Assembly (NCBI RefSeq): GCF_030538655.1
Contig: NZ_JAUNTO010000008.1
Span: 62,001-126,000, forward strand
Source: Paracoccus sp. (in: a-proteobacteria)
GTDB taxonomy: Bacteria; Pseudomonadota; Alphaproteobacteria; Rhodobacterales; Rhodobacteraceae
DNA: 64,000 nucleotides
Reading direction: 5' to 3'
How positions within the stretch are numbered: position 1 is the first letter of the stretch; every line of letters begins with the position of its first letter. Of this stretch, positions 25,310 through 35,782 are shown piece after piece. Both the position numbers and the translations under genes were made by a program. Under the pieces are notes generated by a model, which was not told the DNA's origin, did not search any database, and saw only the letters and a list, made by a program, of their open reading frames with translations.

Positions 25310-27399
25310 TGATTACGAACCTCGGGATGCAGATGAAAGACCGCCACACTGTCGGCGGCGATGGATTCGGTGGTGCCTGCGGTGGCGGTGGCAAAGGCAT
25401 CGGGGCGGGCGGTGTCCAGCGCGCGTTGCCAGCACAGGCCGGGCGGCGGGTCGGGCAGGCGCACCTGCGCGGTCTCGCCTGCGTTGAACACCAGAAACAA
25501 CGCGCCTTCGCGGGCGGCATGGTCGGGCGTGCCCGAGGCCATGCGCTTTTCGACCGCCAGCAGGTGCAGGTCGGGGTCAGACCAGTCGGCGGTCTGCATG
25601 GGCGCACCGTCGGTGCGACGCCAGAACAGATCGGGCAGACCGTCCTGCGGGCGGGGCTGCGAATGCAGAAACCGGCGCTGCCGCAGGATCGGATGGGCGC
25701 GGCGAAAGGCGATCAGCCTGCGGCAAAAGGTCAAAAAGCCCCGGTCGGCCCGGCCCCAGTCCAGCCAGCCGATAGGGTTGTCCTGGCAATAGGCGTTGTT
25801 ATTGCCCTGCTGCGAATTGCCCAGTTCATCCCCCGCCAGCATCATCGGTGTGCCCTGTGACAGCATCAGCGTGGCCAGCAGGTTACGCCGCCGCCGTTCG
25901 CGCCGGGCGGTCAGGGCGGGGTCGTGCGATGGCCCTTCGGTGCCCATGTTGTCCGACAGGTTGTGGTCGTGGCCGTCGCGGTTATCCTCGCCATTCGCCT
26001 GATTGTGTTTATGGGCGTAGCTGACCGTATCCATCAGCGTAAAGCCGTCATGGGCGGTGATGAAGTTCACCGAGGATGTCGCCAAACGCCCGCCATGATC
26101 GAACCGGGCGGCCGACCCGGCGATCCGCTTGGCCAGCTTGCCGATCTGCCCCGCATCACCGCGCCAGAACCCGCGGATCTGATCGCGGAAACGGTCGTTC
26201 CATTCGGCAAAGGGCGCGGGAAAGTTGCCCAGCTGATAACCGCCCTCGCCGATGTCCCACGGCTCGGCGATCAGTTTCACTTGCGCCAGCACCGGGTCCT
26301 GGCGGATCGCCTGAAAGAACGGCGCCTGTGCACTGAACGCGCCGCCCGTGCGCGCCAGCACCGGCGCCAGATCAAAGCGGAACCCGTCCACCCGCATCAC
26401 CTGCACCCAATAGCGCAGCGAATCCATAACCATGCGCAGCACAAAGGGGTTGTCGAAATTCAGCACATTGCCGGTGCCGGCATCGTTGACATAGAACCGT
26501 CGATCTTCGGTCAGGCGGTAATAGCTGGCATTGTCCAGCCCGCGAAAGTTCAGCGTCGGGCCAAGCTGGTCGCCCTCGGCGGTGTGGTTATAGACGACAT
26601 CCAGAATCACCTCGATCCCGGCGGCGTGAAAACGGGCGACCATCTGCTGGAATTCGGCGATGCTGTCGCCGCACAGATACCGGGGGTCGGGCGCAAAAAA
26701 GCCCATGGTCATATAGCCCCAGTAATTGCGCAGACCGCGTTCGGTCAGAAAGCGGTCGTTGATAAAGGCCTGCACCGGCAGCAGTTCGACGGCGGTGATG
26801 CCCAGCCGTGTCAGGTGATCCAGCACCGGTTCAGAGGCCATGGCCAGAAACGTGCCCGGATGGGCAATGTCGCTGCGCTGTGCGGTCATGCCTTTGACAT
26901 GCGCCTCGTAGATGACGGTTTCCGACAGCGGGCGTGCGGGCGCGCGGTCGTCCCCCCAGGAAAAGGCCGGATCGGTGACGACACAGCGCGGCATAAAGGG
27001 CGCACTGTCGCGCGCATCAAAGCTGACATCGCCCAAAGGGTCGCCGGGGCGATAACCATACAGCGCGTCATTCCAGCGCGGATGCCCGGTCAGACGGCGG
27101 GCATAGGGATCAAGCAGCAGTTTGTTGGGGTTAAAGCGGTGGCCGTCTTCGGGGCGATAGGGGCCATGGACGCGATAGCCGTAATGCTGGCCGGGATGCA
27201 GCCCGGCGATATGGCCGTGCCAGATATGGCCTTCGCGTTCGGGCAGGTCGATGCGGGTTTCGTGGCCCTGCGCGTCGAACAGGCACAGTTCGATCCGGCT
27301 GGCATGTTCGGAAAACACCGCAAAGTTGACCCCGCCGCCATCAAAGCTGGCGCCAAGCGGGGCCGGATGGCCTGCGGTCAGAGGCAGCGCCGCGCTCAT
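25306..27399 (-). CDS. glgX: Glycogen debranching enzyme GlgX
   Basis: A 697-residue isoamylase-type enzyme that trims alpha-1,6 branches left after phosphorylase. It has an N-terminal CBM48-like domain (GASFDGGGVNFAVFSEHA) and the GH13 core with DVVYNHTAEG, the nucleophile in GFRFDLAPVLAR, the acid in LIAEPWDIGEGGYQ and NFITAHDGFTLMD. The frame is open to 27531, but ATG 27399 overlaps the glgA stop (ATGA) and gives the family N-terminus. It is the fourth gene of the operon. Confidence 0.94.
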   Translation of the reverse strand: MSAALPLTAGHPAPLGASFDGGGVNFAVFSEHASRIELCLFDAQGHETRIDLPEREGHIWHGHIAGLHPGQHYGYRVHGPYRPEDGHRFNPNKLLLDPYARRLTGHPRWNDALYGYRPGDPLGDVSFDARDSAPFMPRCVVTDPAFSWGDDRAPARPLSETVIYEAHVKGMTAQRSDIAHPGTFLAMASEPVLDHLTRLGITAVELLPVQAFINDRFLTERGLRNYWGYMTMGFFAPDPRYLCGDSIAEFQQMVARFHAAGIEVILDVVYNHTAEGDQLGPTLNFRGLDNASYYRLTEDRRFYVNDAGTGNVLNFDNPFVLRMVMDSLRYWVQVMRVDGFRFDLAPVLARTGGAFSAQAPFFQAIRQDPVLAQVKLIAEPWDIGEGGYQLGNFPAPFAEWNDRFRDQIRGFWRGDAGQIGKLAKRIAGSAARFDHGGRLATSSVNFITAHDGFTLMDTVSYAHKHNQANGEDNRDGHDHNLSDNMGTEGPSHDPALTARRERRRRNLLATLMLSQGTPMMLAGDELGNSQQGNNNAYCQDNPIGWLDWGRADRGFLTFCRRLIAFRRAHPILRQRRFLHSQPRPQDGLPDLFWRRTDGAPMQTADWSDPDLHLLAVEKRMASGTPDHAAREGALFLVFNAGETAQVRLPDPPPGLCWQRALDTARPDAFATATAGTTESIAADSVAVFHLHPEVRNQ

Positions 27400-28910
27400 G
27401 CCGGGGTGCCGGTCAGCAGGTCGCGATAGATCGCCGCATAGGCGTGGGCCGACTGATCCCAGCCCACCGGCTGCGCCATGGCATTCGCCTGCATCTGTGC
27501 CCACAGGTCGGGCTGGCGATACAGCGCGCACAGATCGGTCAGCGCATTGCGCAGCGGTTGCGCGCCCACCGGGCTGAACTGGATGCCGGTTGCCACGCCC
27601 CGCGCCATCGCGGCGGGCGAGGCGTTGATGACCGTATCGGCCAGCCCGCCGGTCAGCGCCACCACCGGCAAGGTGCCATAGCGCAGCCCATACATCTGCG
27701 TCAGCCCACAGGGTTCAAAGCGCGAGGGGATCACGATGGCATCCCCCCCCGCCATCATCCGATGCGACAGCGCCTCGTCATAGCCGATGCGGATGGCGAC
27801 ATTCGGGTGATCGGCGGCAGCAGCGCGAAAAGCGTCTTGCAGCGATGCCTCGCCCGACCCCAGCAGCGCCAGCTGCCCGCCCTGTTCCAGCAGCGCGGGC
27901 AGCGCCTGAATCAGCAGGTCCAGCCCCTTTTGATGTGACATCCGGGATACGACGATGCACAGCGGCCCCGGCGCATCCTGGGGCAGGCCGAATTCGCGTT
28001 GCAGCAGCGTCTTGTTCGCGGCTTTGCCATGGGCGTCGGCATAGGGCTGAATCAGCGGGTCGGTGGCGGGGTTCCACACATCCGTGTCGATGCCGTTCAA
28101 AATACCGATCAGATCGGCCTGGCGGTGGCGGATCACGCCGTCCAGCCCCATGCCGAATTCCGGCGTCATCAGTTCGCGCGCATAGGCGGGTGATACGGTG
28201 GTGATCCGGTCCGCCCCCATCAGCCCGGCCTTGAGCGCCGAGACATGGCCGTAAAACTCATACGCGCCGGAATGATAGCGCGCCGGGTCCAGCCACAGCG
28301 CCGGGATGCGGCTGGCGTCCGCCGGGCCGGTAAAGGCGATGTTGTGGACCGTCATCACCACGCGCGTGTTGCCCCGGCCCAGATTGTGCAGATATTCGGG
28401 GATCAGCCCGGCCTGCCAGTCATGGCCGTGCAAGACATGGGGGCGCCAGCCATCGGCCAGCCCCTGCCGCGCGATCTGCGCCGCCACCCAGGACAGCGCG
28501 GCAAAGCGTTCGGGATTGTCCCACCAGTCGCGCCCGTCCGGGTCAAGATAGGGGTTGCCGCCCCGCGCAAACAGATGCGGCGCGTCCAGCACCAGCAGAT
28601 CCAGCCCCGCCGCCGTGCCCGCCAGCACCCGGCCATGGCCGCCGAACAGGTGGTCAAAGGATGCTGCCACGGTCGTATCATCAAGCGCGTTCATCACATC
28701 GGGATAGCCGGGGATCAGCGTACGCATCTGCACCCCTTGCGCCCGCAGCGCATGGGGCAGGGCACCCACCACATCGGCTAGTCCGCCGGTTTTCACCAGC
28801 GGCGCGCATTCGGATGCGACCGACAGAACCCGGATCAGAGGCTGTTCGCCCGCCGGTCCAGCATGTCCTGCGTTATCAGGGTGACGCCCCCTTCGCTGAC
28901 TCGGAACCAT
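27396..28910 (-). CDS. glgA: Glycogen synthase (ADP-glucose)
   Basis: A GT5 glycogen synthase that elongates glucan from ADP-glucose. Hallmarks are the N-terminal [22 protein letters not shown] with the substrate-binding [18 protein letters not shown], and the C-terminal [26 protein letters not shown]. The frame starts at ATG 28910 (504 residues), but the family N-terminus (normally M-R-V-L) aligns at position 28838, where the codon is CTG and overlaps the glgC stop as CTGA. If translation begins there the protein has 480 residues, the usual family length. Confidence 0.92.
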   Translation of the reverse strand: MVPSQRRGRHPDNAGHAGPAGEQPLIRVLSVASECAPLVKTGGLADVVGALPHALRAQGVQMRTLIPGYPDVMNALDDTTVAASFDHLFGGHGRVLAGTAAGLDLLVLDAPHLFARGGNPYLDPDGRDWWDNPERFAALSWVAAQIARQGLADGWRPHVLHGHDWQAGLIPEYLHNLGRGNTRVVMTVHNIAFTGPADASRIPALWLDPARYHSGAYEFYGHVSALKAGLMGADRITTVSPAYARELMTPEFGMGLDGVIRHRQADLIGILNGIDTDVWNPATDPLIQPYADAHGKAANKTLLQREFGLPQDAPGPLCIVVSRMSHQKGLDLLIQALPALLEQGGQLALLGSGEASLQDAFRAAAADHPNVAIRIGYDEALSHRMMAGGDAIVIPSRFEPCGLTQMYGLRYGTLPVVALTGGLADTVINASPAAMARGVATGIQFSPVGAQPLRNALTDLCALYRQPDLWAQMQANAMAQPVGWDQSAHAYAAIYRDLLTGTPA

Positions 28911-30094
28911 TTCGCATCCTCCTGCGCATCCTCGCCGACGATCAGACCTTCGGGAATGATGACACCCCGGTCGATGACCACCCGTTTCAGCCGGGCGCGG
29001 CGGTGGACCGTCACATAGGGCAGCACGACGGCGTGGTCCAGCACCGCATAGCTGTTGGTCTGCACCTGCGTAAACAGCAGCGAGTTGCGGATTTCCGTGC
29101 CCGAGACGATGCAGCCGCCCGATACCATCGACGACACCGCACTGCCACGCCGGTCGGCCTCGTCATGGATGAATTTGGCGGGCGGCACGCTTTCGGAATA
29201 GGTCCAGATCGGCCAGTCCCGATCCCACAGGTTCAGTTCCGGGACGAAATCGGTCAGGTCGATATTCGCCTGCCAAAAGGCATCGACGGTGCCCACGTCC
29301 TTCCAATAGGTCGGCGCGTCGGGGCTGCGCACGCAAGACGTGTCGAACCGATGCGCCATCGCCTTGCCGTGCCGCACGATCTGCGGGATCAGATCGTTGC
29401 CGAAATCATGGCTGGATTGCGAGTCATCGGCATCGCGGATCAGCAGATCGCGCAGGAACGCCCAGTTGAACACATAGATCCCCATCGAAGCCAGCGACAT
29501 ATCCGGGTTGTCCGGCATGGCGGGCGGATCGGCGGGCTTTTCCTGGAACGAGGTGATGCGCCCCGTATCATCCACGGCCATCACCCCAAAGGCCGATGCC
29601 TCGGCGCGCGGGACGGTCAGGCAACCGATGGTCACATCGGCACCGTTGTCCACATGCTCGCGCAGCATCTGGCTGTAATCCATCTTATAGATGTGATCGC
29701 CCGCCAGAATGACGACATAATCCACATCGTAACTGTCCACGATGTCGATGTTCTGCGCGACGGCATCGGCGGTGCCGCGATACCAGTGATCTTCGCTCAT
29801 CCGTTGCGATGCGGGCAAGATGTCCAGAAATTCGTTGCGCTCGGCGCGGAAAAAGTTCCAGCCGCGTTGCAGGTGGCGGATCAGGCTGTGGGCCTTGTAT
29901 TGCGTCGCCACGGCAATCTTGCGGATGCCGGAATTCATCGCGTTCGACAGGGCAAAGTCGATGATCCGGGTCTTGCCGCCGAAATAGACGGCGGGTTTGA
30001 CGCGCCGGTCGGTCAGTTCGTGCAACCGGCTGCCCCGGCCCCCGGCCAGCACAAAGGCCATGGCGCGGCGTGTCAATTGGCGGCTGTCAGCCAT
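28835..30094 (-). CDS. glgC: Glucose-1-phosphate adenylyltransferase (ADP-glucose pyrophosphorylase)
   Basis: A 419-residue enzyme making ADP-glucose, the committed step of glycogen synthesis. It has the nucleotide loop [27 protein letters not shown], the activator-binding region and [13 protein letters not shown], and a left-handed helix domain at the end. ATG 30094 gives the expected start [19 protein letters not shown] and overlaps glgB by 8 bp. The enzyme in this family is normally controlled by fructose-6-phosphate or related glycolytic intermediates. It is second in the operon. Confidence 0.95.
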   Translation of the reverse strand: MADSRQLTRRAMAFVLAGGRGSRLHELTDRRVKPAVYFGGKTRIIDFALSNAMNSGIRKIAVATQYKAHSLIRHLQRGWNFFRAERNEFLDILPASQRMSEDHWYRGTADAVAQNIDIVDSYDVDYVVILAGDHIYKMDYSQMLREHVDNGADVTIGCLTVPRAEASAFGVMAVDDTGRITSFQEKPADPPAMPDNPDMSLASMGIYVFNWAFLRDLLIRDADDSQSSHDFGNDLIPQIVRHGKAMAHRFDTSCVRSPDAPTYWKDVGTVDAFWQANIDLTDFVPELNLWDRDWPIWTYSESVPPAKFIHDEADRRGSAVSSMVSGGCIVSGTEIRNSLLFTQVQTNSYAVLDHAVVLPYVTVHRRARLKRVVIDRGVIIPEGLIVGEDAQEDAKWFRVSEGGVTLITQDMLDRRANSL

Positions 30095-32294
30095 GGCTTT
30101 CTCCCTGCGTTGCATCGGCGACAAAGATGACCACCGACAGCGGCGGCAAGGTGATTTCCAGCCGCGCGGGCTGGCCGTCGTGGCCGTCCCCGGTTGCCGT
30201 GACCCCACCCAGATTGCCGCGCCCGGCCCCGCCATAGATTGCCGCGTCGGTGTTCAGCGCCTCGCGCCAGAACCCGGCCTGTGGCACGCCGACGCGAAAC
30301 GCCGGACGTTCCACCGGGGTAAAGTTGCACACGGCGACCACCGGCGGATCATCAGGCCCGCCGCGTCGGATAAAGGAAAACGTCGATTCATCGGCATTGG
30401 TGGCGATCCACTGGAACCCGGCGCCGTCGCAATCATGCAGATGCAGCGCCGGTTCGCCGCGATAGAGCGTGTTCAGATCGCGCACCAGCCGCTGCATCCC
30501 CTTGTGCAAGGGCTGGTCGGCGGCGTGCCAGTTCAACTCGCCATTGTGGTTCCATTCCTCGGGCTGGGCAAATTCGCAGCCCATGAACAACAGCTTTTTG
30601 CCCGGATGCGCCCACATAAAGCCGTAATAGGCGCGCAGATTGGCGAACTGATCCCATTCGCTGCCCGGCATCTTGCGCAGCATCGAGCCTTTGCCATGCA
30701 CGACTTCATCATGGCTGATCGGCAGGATGAAGTTTTCCGAAAAGGCGTAGATCAGGCCAAAGGTCATCTGGTTGTGGTGATGCTTTCGATACACCGGATC
30801 GCGCTGCATATAGCGCAGCGTGTCGTTCATCCAGCCCATGTTCCACTTGTAACCGAACCCCAGCCCGCCCGCATCGACCGGGGCCGACACCTTGGGAAAG
30901 GACGTGCTTTCCTCGGCCACGGTCATGATGCCGGGGGTTTCGGCATAGGCGGCGATGTTCATGTTTTGCAGAAAGGCGATCGCCTCGTAATTCTCGCGCC
31001 CGCCGTCGCGGTTGGGCACCCACTGACCCTCGCTGCGGGAATAATCGCGATACAGCATCGAGGCCACCGCATCCACCCGCAGCCCGTCGATGTGATATTC
31101 CTCAAGCCAATACAGCGCATTGGCGATCAGGAAATTCTGCACCTCGGTCCGGCCATAGTTATAGATCAGGGTGTTCCAATCCTGATGAAACCCCTCTTTC
31201 GGGTCGGCATGTTCATACAGCGCGGTGCCGTCGAACCGCGCCAGCCCATGCGCATCGGTCGGGAAATGCCCCGGCACCCAGTCCAGCAGAACACCCAGAC
31301 CGGCGCGATGCGCGGCATCGACCAGATCGCGGAATTCATGCGGCGGGCCGAACCGCACCGTCGGCGCATACAGCCCCACCGGCTGATAGCCCCATGACCC
31401 GTCAAAGGGAAATTCGCTGACCGGCAGCAATTCGATATGGGTAAAGCCCATGTCGCGGACATAGTTCACCAGATCATGCGCCAGTTCCTTGTAGGACAGC
31501 GGACGCCCGCCCTGATCCCATTTGCGCCGCCATGACCCCAGATGCACCTCGTAGATTGATACCGGCGCATTGCGCGCGTTGTGATCGGCGCGCGCGGCCA
31601 TCCAGTCGCCATCATGCCAGCCATAGCCGGAAATATCCCGCACCACGCTGGCCTTTTCCGGCGGATGCTGCGCGCCGAAACCGACCGGATCGGCCTTTTG
31701 CAGCGGGTGGCCATCAATGTCGATGATCTCGTATTTATACAGCGTGCCGTCATGCAGGCCGGGAACAAAGATTTCCCACACGCCCGAGGCACCAAGCCGC
31801 CGCATCGGATGCCGCCGCCCGTCCCAGCGGTTAAAGTCGCCCACCAGCGACACCCGCCGCGCATTCGGTGCCCAGACCGCGAAATGCGTGCCCTGTGCGC
31901 CCTGATGGTCCATCACATGCGCGCCCAAGGCCCGCCACAATTGCCGGTGCGTGCCCTCGCCCAAAAGATACAGGTCGGTTTCGCCCAAGACCGGGCCAAA
32001 GCGATAGGGGTCGTCATAATCCTGCGACCGGCCATTGCCATAGGTGGCGCGCAGGCGATAATCGCCTGATGCCAGCGGCGCGGCGAACAGATCACCCGCG
32101 ACACGGGCCAAGGCCACATCGCCCCTGCTGGTCAGTGCGGTCAGTTCGGCGGTGTCAGGCGACAGGGCGATCAGCCAGGTGGTGCCGCCATCGTCATGCA
32201 GGCCAAGCCGGGAAAACGGGTCAGGATGCAGCCCCGTATTCAAAAGGGCGATGTCATCCTGTGTCAGAAAAGACGGCATTTTCAGGTCTGCCAT
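30087..32294 (-). CDS. glgB: 1,4-alpha-glucan branching enzyme
   Basis: A 735-residue GH13_9 enzyme that introduces alpha-1,6 branches. It has two N-terminal modules (a CBM48-like one with [25 protein letters not shown]) and a catalytic core with the nucleophile in [17 protein letters not shown], the acid in [11 protein letters not shown] and the third aspartate in [16 protein letters not shown]. It is the first gene of the glg operon; the short gap upstream (32295-32404) contains a LacI-type palindrome shared with the divergent alpha-glucosidase gene. Confidence 0.96.
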   Translation of the reverse strand: MADLKMPSFLTQDDIALLNTGLHPDPFSRLGLHDDGGTTWLIALSPDTAELTALTSRGDVALARVAGDLFAAPLASGDYRLRATYGNGRSQDYDDPYRFGPVLGETDLYLLGEGTHRQLWRALGAHVMDHQGAQGTHFAVWAPNARRVSLVGDFNRWDGRRHPMRRLGASGVWEIFVPGLHDGTLYKYEIIDIDGHPLQKADPVGFGAQHPPEKASVVRDISGYGWHDGDWMAARADHNARNAPVSIYEVHLGSWRRKWDQGGRPLSYKELAHDLVNYVRDMGFTHIELLPVSEFPFDGSWGYQPVGLYAPTVRFGPPHEFRDLVDAAHRAGLGVLLDWVPGHFPTDAHGLARFDGTALYEHADPKEGFHQDWNTLIYNYGRTEVQNFLIANALYWLEEYHIDGLRVDAVASMLYRDYSRSEGQWVPNRDGGRENYEAIAFLQNMNIAAYAETPGIMTVAEESTSFPKVSAPVDAGGLGFGYKWNMGWMNDTLRYMQRDPVYRKHHHNQMTFGLIYAFSENFILPISHDEVVHGKGSMLRKMPGSEWDQFANLRAYYGFMWAHPGKKLLFMGCEFAQPEEWNHNGELNWHAADQPLHKGMQRLVRDLNTLYRGEPALHLHDCDGAGFQWIATNADESTFSFIRRGGPDDPPVVAVCNFTPVERPAFRVGVPQAGFWREALNTDAAIYGGAGRGNLGGVTATGDGHDGQPARLEITLPPLSVVIFVADATQGESHG

Positions 32295-32333
32295 GATGTT
32301 GTCTCACCCCCCGGTCGAATCCTGCCCAACAGG

Positions 32334-32343
32334 TTAACGCTAA
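32334..32343. promoter_or_regulatory. Candidate LacI-family operator (TTAACGCTAA) between glgB and alpha-glucosidase
   Basis: TTAACGCTAA is a near-perfect palindrome with the central CG typical of LacI/AglR-type sugar regulators (four of five arm positions pair). It lies in the 110-bp gap between two divergent glucan genes, 40 bp before glgB and 62 bp before the alpha-glucosidase gene. No regulator gene is adjacent. Confidence 0.45.
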
Positions 32344-32404
32344 CGCTTGCCCGTGCGCCCTGCCAGCGATAATCGTTGAAAATCGGCCGATAAAGGGGGC
32401 AAAC

Positions 32405-34024
32405 ATGCGGGAATGGTGGCGCGATGCGGTGATCTATCAGGTCTATCCGCGCAGTTATCAAGACAGTGACGGCGATGGCATCGGCGATCTGCGCGGCATT
32501 ACGTCGCGGCTGGATCATATCGCCAGGCTGGGGGCGGATGCGATCTGGCTGTCACCGATCTTTACCTCGCCGATGGAGGATATGGGCTATGACGTGTCGA
32601 ACTATACCGACATTGACCCTCTGTTCGGGACGCTGGCCGATTTCGATGCGCTGATCGCACGGGCGCATGATCTGGGGCTGAAGGTCATCATCGACCAGGT
32701 TATCAGCCATTCCAGCGACCAGCACCCGTGGTTCGATGAAAGCCGCACCAGCCGCGACAATCCCAAGGCTGACTGGTATGTCTGGGCCGACCCCAACCCC
32801 GATGGCACGCCGCCCAACAACTGGCTGTCGGTATTTGGCGGGCCGGGCTGGGAATGGGAACCGCGCCGCCAGCAATATTACATGCACAACTTTCTGATCT
32901 CGCAGCCGGATCTGAACATGCACAACCCCGAAGTGCAGGATGCGGTCACGGATGCGATGCGGTTCTGGCTGGAACGCGGGGTGGACGGCTTTCGGCTGGA
33001 TACGGTGAACTATTACTTCCACGACCGCAGCCTGCGCGACAACCCGCCGCGGCAGCGCAAGGACAACAGCCCGATCAACCAGCCGTTTGATTTTCAGGAT
33101 CATGTTCATTCCAAGAACCAGCCGGAAAACATTGCCTTTCTGGCCCGGCTGCGCGCGCTGACCGACGAATACGACGACCGTATGATGGTGGGCGAGGTCG
33201 GCGACGCGGGCGATACCGGCATCCGGCTGATGGCCGAATACACGGCGGGCGATCACATGCTGCACATGTGCTATTCGTTCGAGATGCTGGGGCCTGACTT
33301 TACCGCCGCCCATTTCCGCCGGGTGATCGAAGGCGTCCGTGCCGGTGCCCCCGACGGTCATTCCTGCTGGAGCTTTTCCAACCACGACGTGCCGCGCCAT
33401 GTTACCCGTTGGGCGCAGCACGGCACCGGACGCGAGGCGCTGGCGCGGCAGACCGTGGCCATGCTGATGGCTTTTCCGGGCACCATCGGCATCTATCAGG
33501 GCGAGGAACTGGGCCAGCTTGAGACCGTGATGACCTATGACGAGCTGACCGACGCACAGGCGATCCGCTTTTGGCCCGAGGTCAAGGGGCGCGATGGCTG
33601 CCGCACGCCGATGGTCTGGGATGCAGGCCAGCCGAATGCGGGCTTTTCCACGGGCAAGCCATGGCTGCCGGTGAAACCGCCGCAGGCCGAACAGGCGGTG
33701 GCGCAGCAGGGGGCGGATGGGGTGCTGGCGGCTTATCGCGACACCATCGCCTTTCGTCGCAGCCAGCCCTGTCTGCGGCAGGGCGACATTGCCTTTATCG
33801 ACCTGCCCGAACCTGTGCTGGCGTTCCATCGCAGCCTGAACGGCCAGATCGTGACCTGCCTGTTCAACCTGTCACCTGCGCCGGTTTCCCTGACGGTGGC
33901 GGGGGCTGTGACGGCGATTGGTCCCGGCCTGGGCGATGTCGTGGACGGGCAGATCAGCCTGCCGGGCAGCGGATTTCTGTTCCTGCAATCGCAGGGTCAG
34001 CCGCCAAAGGTGGCGATGGCCTGA
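32405..34024 (+). CDS. Alpha-glucosidase, GH13 (AglA-like)
   Basis: A 539-residue cytoplasmic alpha-glucosidase. It opens with WWRDAVIYQVYPRSYQDSDGDGIGDL and carries the three catalytic residues in GFRLDTVNYYFHD (Asp), MVGEVGD (Glu) and FSNHDVPRHVTRW (Asp). The VNYYFHD flank is characteristic of alphaproteobacterial AglA enzymes that hydrolyse sucrose, maltose, trehalose or isomaltose. It is divergent from the glycogen operon and probably feeds the same sugar pool as the amylosucrase. Its 3' end overlaps the convergent phosphoesterase gene by 28 bp. Confidence 0.9.
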   Translation: MREWWRDAVIYQVYPRSYQDSDGDGIGDLRGITSRLDHIARLGADAIWLSPIFTSPMEDMGYDVSNYTDIDPLFGTLADFDALIARAHDLGLKVIIDQVISHSSDQHPWFDESRTSRDNPKADWYVWADPNPDGTPPNNWLSVFGGPGWEWEPRRQQYYMHNFLISQPDLNMHNPEVQDAVTDAMRFWLERGVDGFRLDTVNYYFHDRSLRDNPPRQRKDNSPINQPFDFQDHVHSKNQPENIAFLARLRALTDEYDDRMMVGEVGDAGDTGIRLMAEYTAGDHMLHMCYSFEMLGPDFTAAHFRRVIEGVRAGAPDGHSCWSFSNHDVPRHVTRWAQHGTGREALARQTVAMLMAFPGTIGIYQGEELGQLETVMTYDELTDAQAIRFWPEVKGRDGCRTPMVWDAGQPNAGFSTGKPWLPVKPPQAEQAVAQQGADGVLAAYRDTIAFRRSQPCLRQGDIAFIDLPEPVLAFHRSLNGQIVTCLFNLSPAPVSLTVAGAVTAIGPGLGDVVDGQISLPGSGFLFLQSQGQPPKVAMA

Positions 34025-34803
34025 TCCCGGCGCCACAGCCCGCCACGGCGATCAAAGCACTCGATGACGGTTTCGGTAAACCGGGCCGGGCCGGTCATCG
34101 GGCTGATGCGGCGCGTGATGGTCAGGCGCTCGCCCTTTAGATCAAGGATGGCGAATTCGTTCTGCCGGTCGCCGGGGCGGTCGCACAGCGCCGTGCCAGC
34201 CTGAACTTGCAGCAGGGGCCGCCCGGCAAAGGCTGCTGCCTGCCAGATATGCAGATGCCCGCTGATCGCGATCTGCGCACCCGCCCGTTCAAGCGCGGCA
34301 AGCATCTGGGCCGCGCCGTGGGCCAGTTGCTTGTCCACTTGCGGCAGTTGTTCCAGCGGATGATGCAGCACGACGATATTCGTCAGATCAGGCGACAGCG
34401 CCGCGATGGCCCGTTCACACGCCGCCACTGTAACCTGCCCGCGCTGCCATGCCAGCGGATCGACCGAGTTCACGCCGATTGCCCGCACCCGACCTGCATC
34501 GCACAGCGGCGACAGATCGCCGCCCATATAGCGCCGCCAGTTGCGATAGGGCCGCGCCAGCCGCGAGATCAGCCGATACAGCGGCACATCATGGTTGCCC
34601 GGCACCACGATCAGCGGCGCGGCCAGTCGATCCAGAAACCGCCGTGCCTGTTCAAACTGCGCGCTGCGGCCGCGATGGGTCACATCGCCCGCCACTACGA
34701 TCAGATCAGGTTGCGCCTCATTCACCTGTGCCAGCAGCGCGGGCACCAGATCGACGCGGTGCATTCCGAAATGCAGATCAGACAGCAGAACCAGACGTGT
34801 CAT
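33997..34803 (-). CDS. Metallophosphoesterase
   Basis: A 268-residue calcineurin-like phosphoesterase with every metal-binding block: LSDLHFG, VAGDVTHRG, VPGNHDVPL, LHHPL and SGHLHIWQ. There is no signal peptide. The closest style is CpdA-like cyclic-nucleotide or lipid phosphodiesterases, but the substrate cannot be read from sequence. Its ATG overlaps the stop of the diacylglycerol-kinase-like gene upstream by 4 bp, so the pair may act together in lipid metabolism. Confidence 0.85.
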   Translation of the reverse strand: MTRLVLLSDLHFGMHRVDLVPALLAQVNEAQPDLIVVAGDVTHRGRSAQFEQARRFLDRLAAPLIVVPGNHDVPLYRLISRLARPYRNWRRYMGGDLSPLCDAGRVRAIGVNSVDPLAWQRGQVTVAACERAIAALSPDLTNIVVLHHPLEQLPQVDKQLAHGAAQMLAALERAGAQIAISGHLHIWQAAAFAGRPLLQVQAGTALCDRPGDRQNEFAILDLKGERLTITRRISPMTGPARFTETVIECFDRRGGLWRRDQAIATFGG

Positions 34804-35729
34804 GCCTGATCCTGTGACGTTGTGGGCAGCAAAACGGTCAGCGCGTCGCGGTGAACGCTCAGGCGGAAGGGGCCGGTCATACGGCTCTTTTCGCCGTCAT
34901 GCGCCACCAACTGCCGGGCGGGGCGCGTTTCGATGGTCATCTGGTCGGTCACGATCAGGTCAAAATCGCTGCCGCGCGCCGATTGCCCGAATGCCAGCCG
35001 CAGCGCCGCGCCGATCAGTGGCCAGGGGCGACTGGCGCGGGCGATCATCAGCGCGAATTTGCCCGCCTGAATCTGGTCGCCGCCGTCCAGATCAAACTGC
35101 TCCATTTGCAGGCGGTTGTTGGCGACAAAGGCCAGTGCGGTGGTAAAGACACGCCCGCCAACGGTCAGACGCATCGGGCGGCGCAGGTTGCGCAGCGATA
35201 CGATCACCGACCAATAAGCCGCGATGCGGCTGCGGCCCCAGCGACGATAGATGTCCTCGCGCCGTTTCAGAATGTCGGGATAGGCCCCGAAACTGACATT
35301 GTTCAGAAATATCTGCCCGTTGATCTCGCCGACATGGATGCGGCTGGCGCGCCCGCTAAGCAGCGTTTCCAGCGCCTGCTCGGGTGTCTCGCCCACGCCC
35401 AGATCGCGGGCGAAATAGTTGAAGGTGCCGCCGGGGATCACCCCCATCACCACATCGCGGCCTGACAGTTCGCCCGCGATGGCCGCCTGCGTGCCGTCAC
35501 CGCCCGCAGCCACAATCAGCGTAAACCCGTCGCTGACCGCCTGCCGTGCCAGCCGGGGCAGATCATCCCCGCGCGCGGTGCGGATCAGCGCAAATTCGGC
35601 CACGCGCGGGGCCAGTTCGCGTTCCAGCAAGGTCGAGATTTCATCGCCGGATTGCTTGCCGGACCCGGCGTTCAGGATCACGCAGGCCCGCGCGCGGGAC
35701 AGGTCGAACGGGGCCGTCGGGTCGGACAT
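34800..35729 (-). CDS. Diacylglycerol/lipid kinase family protein (YegS-like)
   Basis: A 309-residue protein of the DAGK catalytic family. The nucleotide site is VILNAGSGKQSG near the N-terminus and GGDGTQAAIAGEL, with the family motif GVIPGGTFNYFARDLGV. The second half is the beta-sandwich domain typical of YegS and DgkB (NNVSFGAYPDI, LAFVANNRLQMEQ). It likely phosphorylates a lipid headgroup or diacylglycerol at the inner membrane. It is coupled to the downstream phosphoesterase. Confidence 0.86.
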   Translation of the reverse strand: MSDPTAPFDLSRARACVILNAGSGKQSGDEISTLLERELAPRVAEFALIRTARGDDLPRLARQAVSDGFTLIVAAGGDGTQAAIAGELSGRDVVMGVIPGGTFNYFARDLGVGETPEQALETLLSGRASRIHVGEINGQIFLNNVSFGAYPDILKRREDIYRRWGRSRIAAYWSVIVSLRNLRRPMRLTVGGRVFTTALAFVANNRLQMEQFDLDGGDQIQAGKFALMIARASRPWPLIGAALRLAFGQSARGSDFDLIVTDQMTIETRPARQLVAHDGEKSRMTGPFRLSVHRDALTVLLPTTSQDQA

Positions 35730-35782
35730 GGATCACCAGAGACAAAGGGGCGGGGGCATATCAATCACCCCCTGCCAACACC

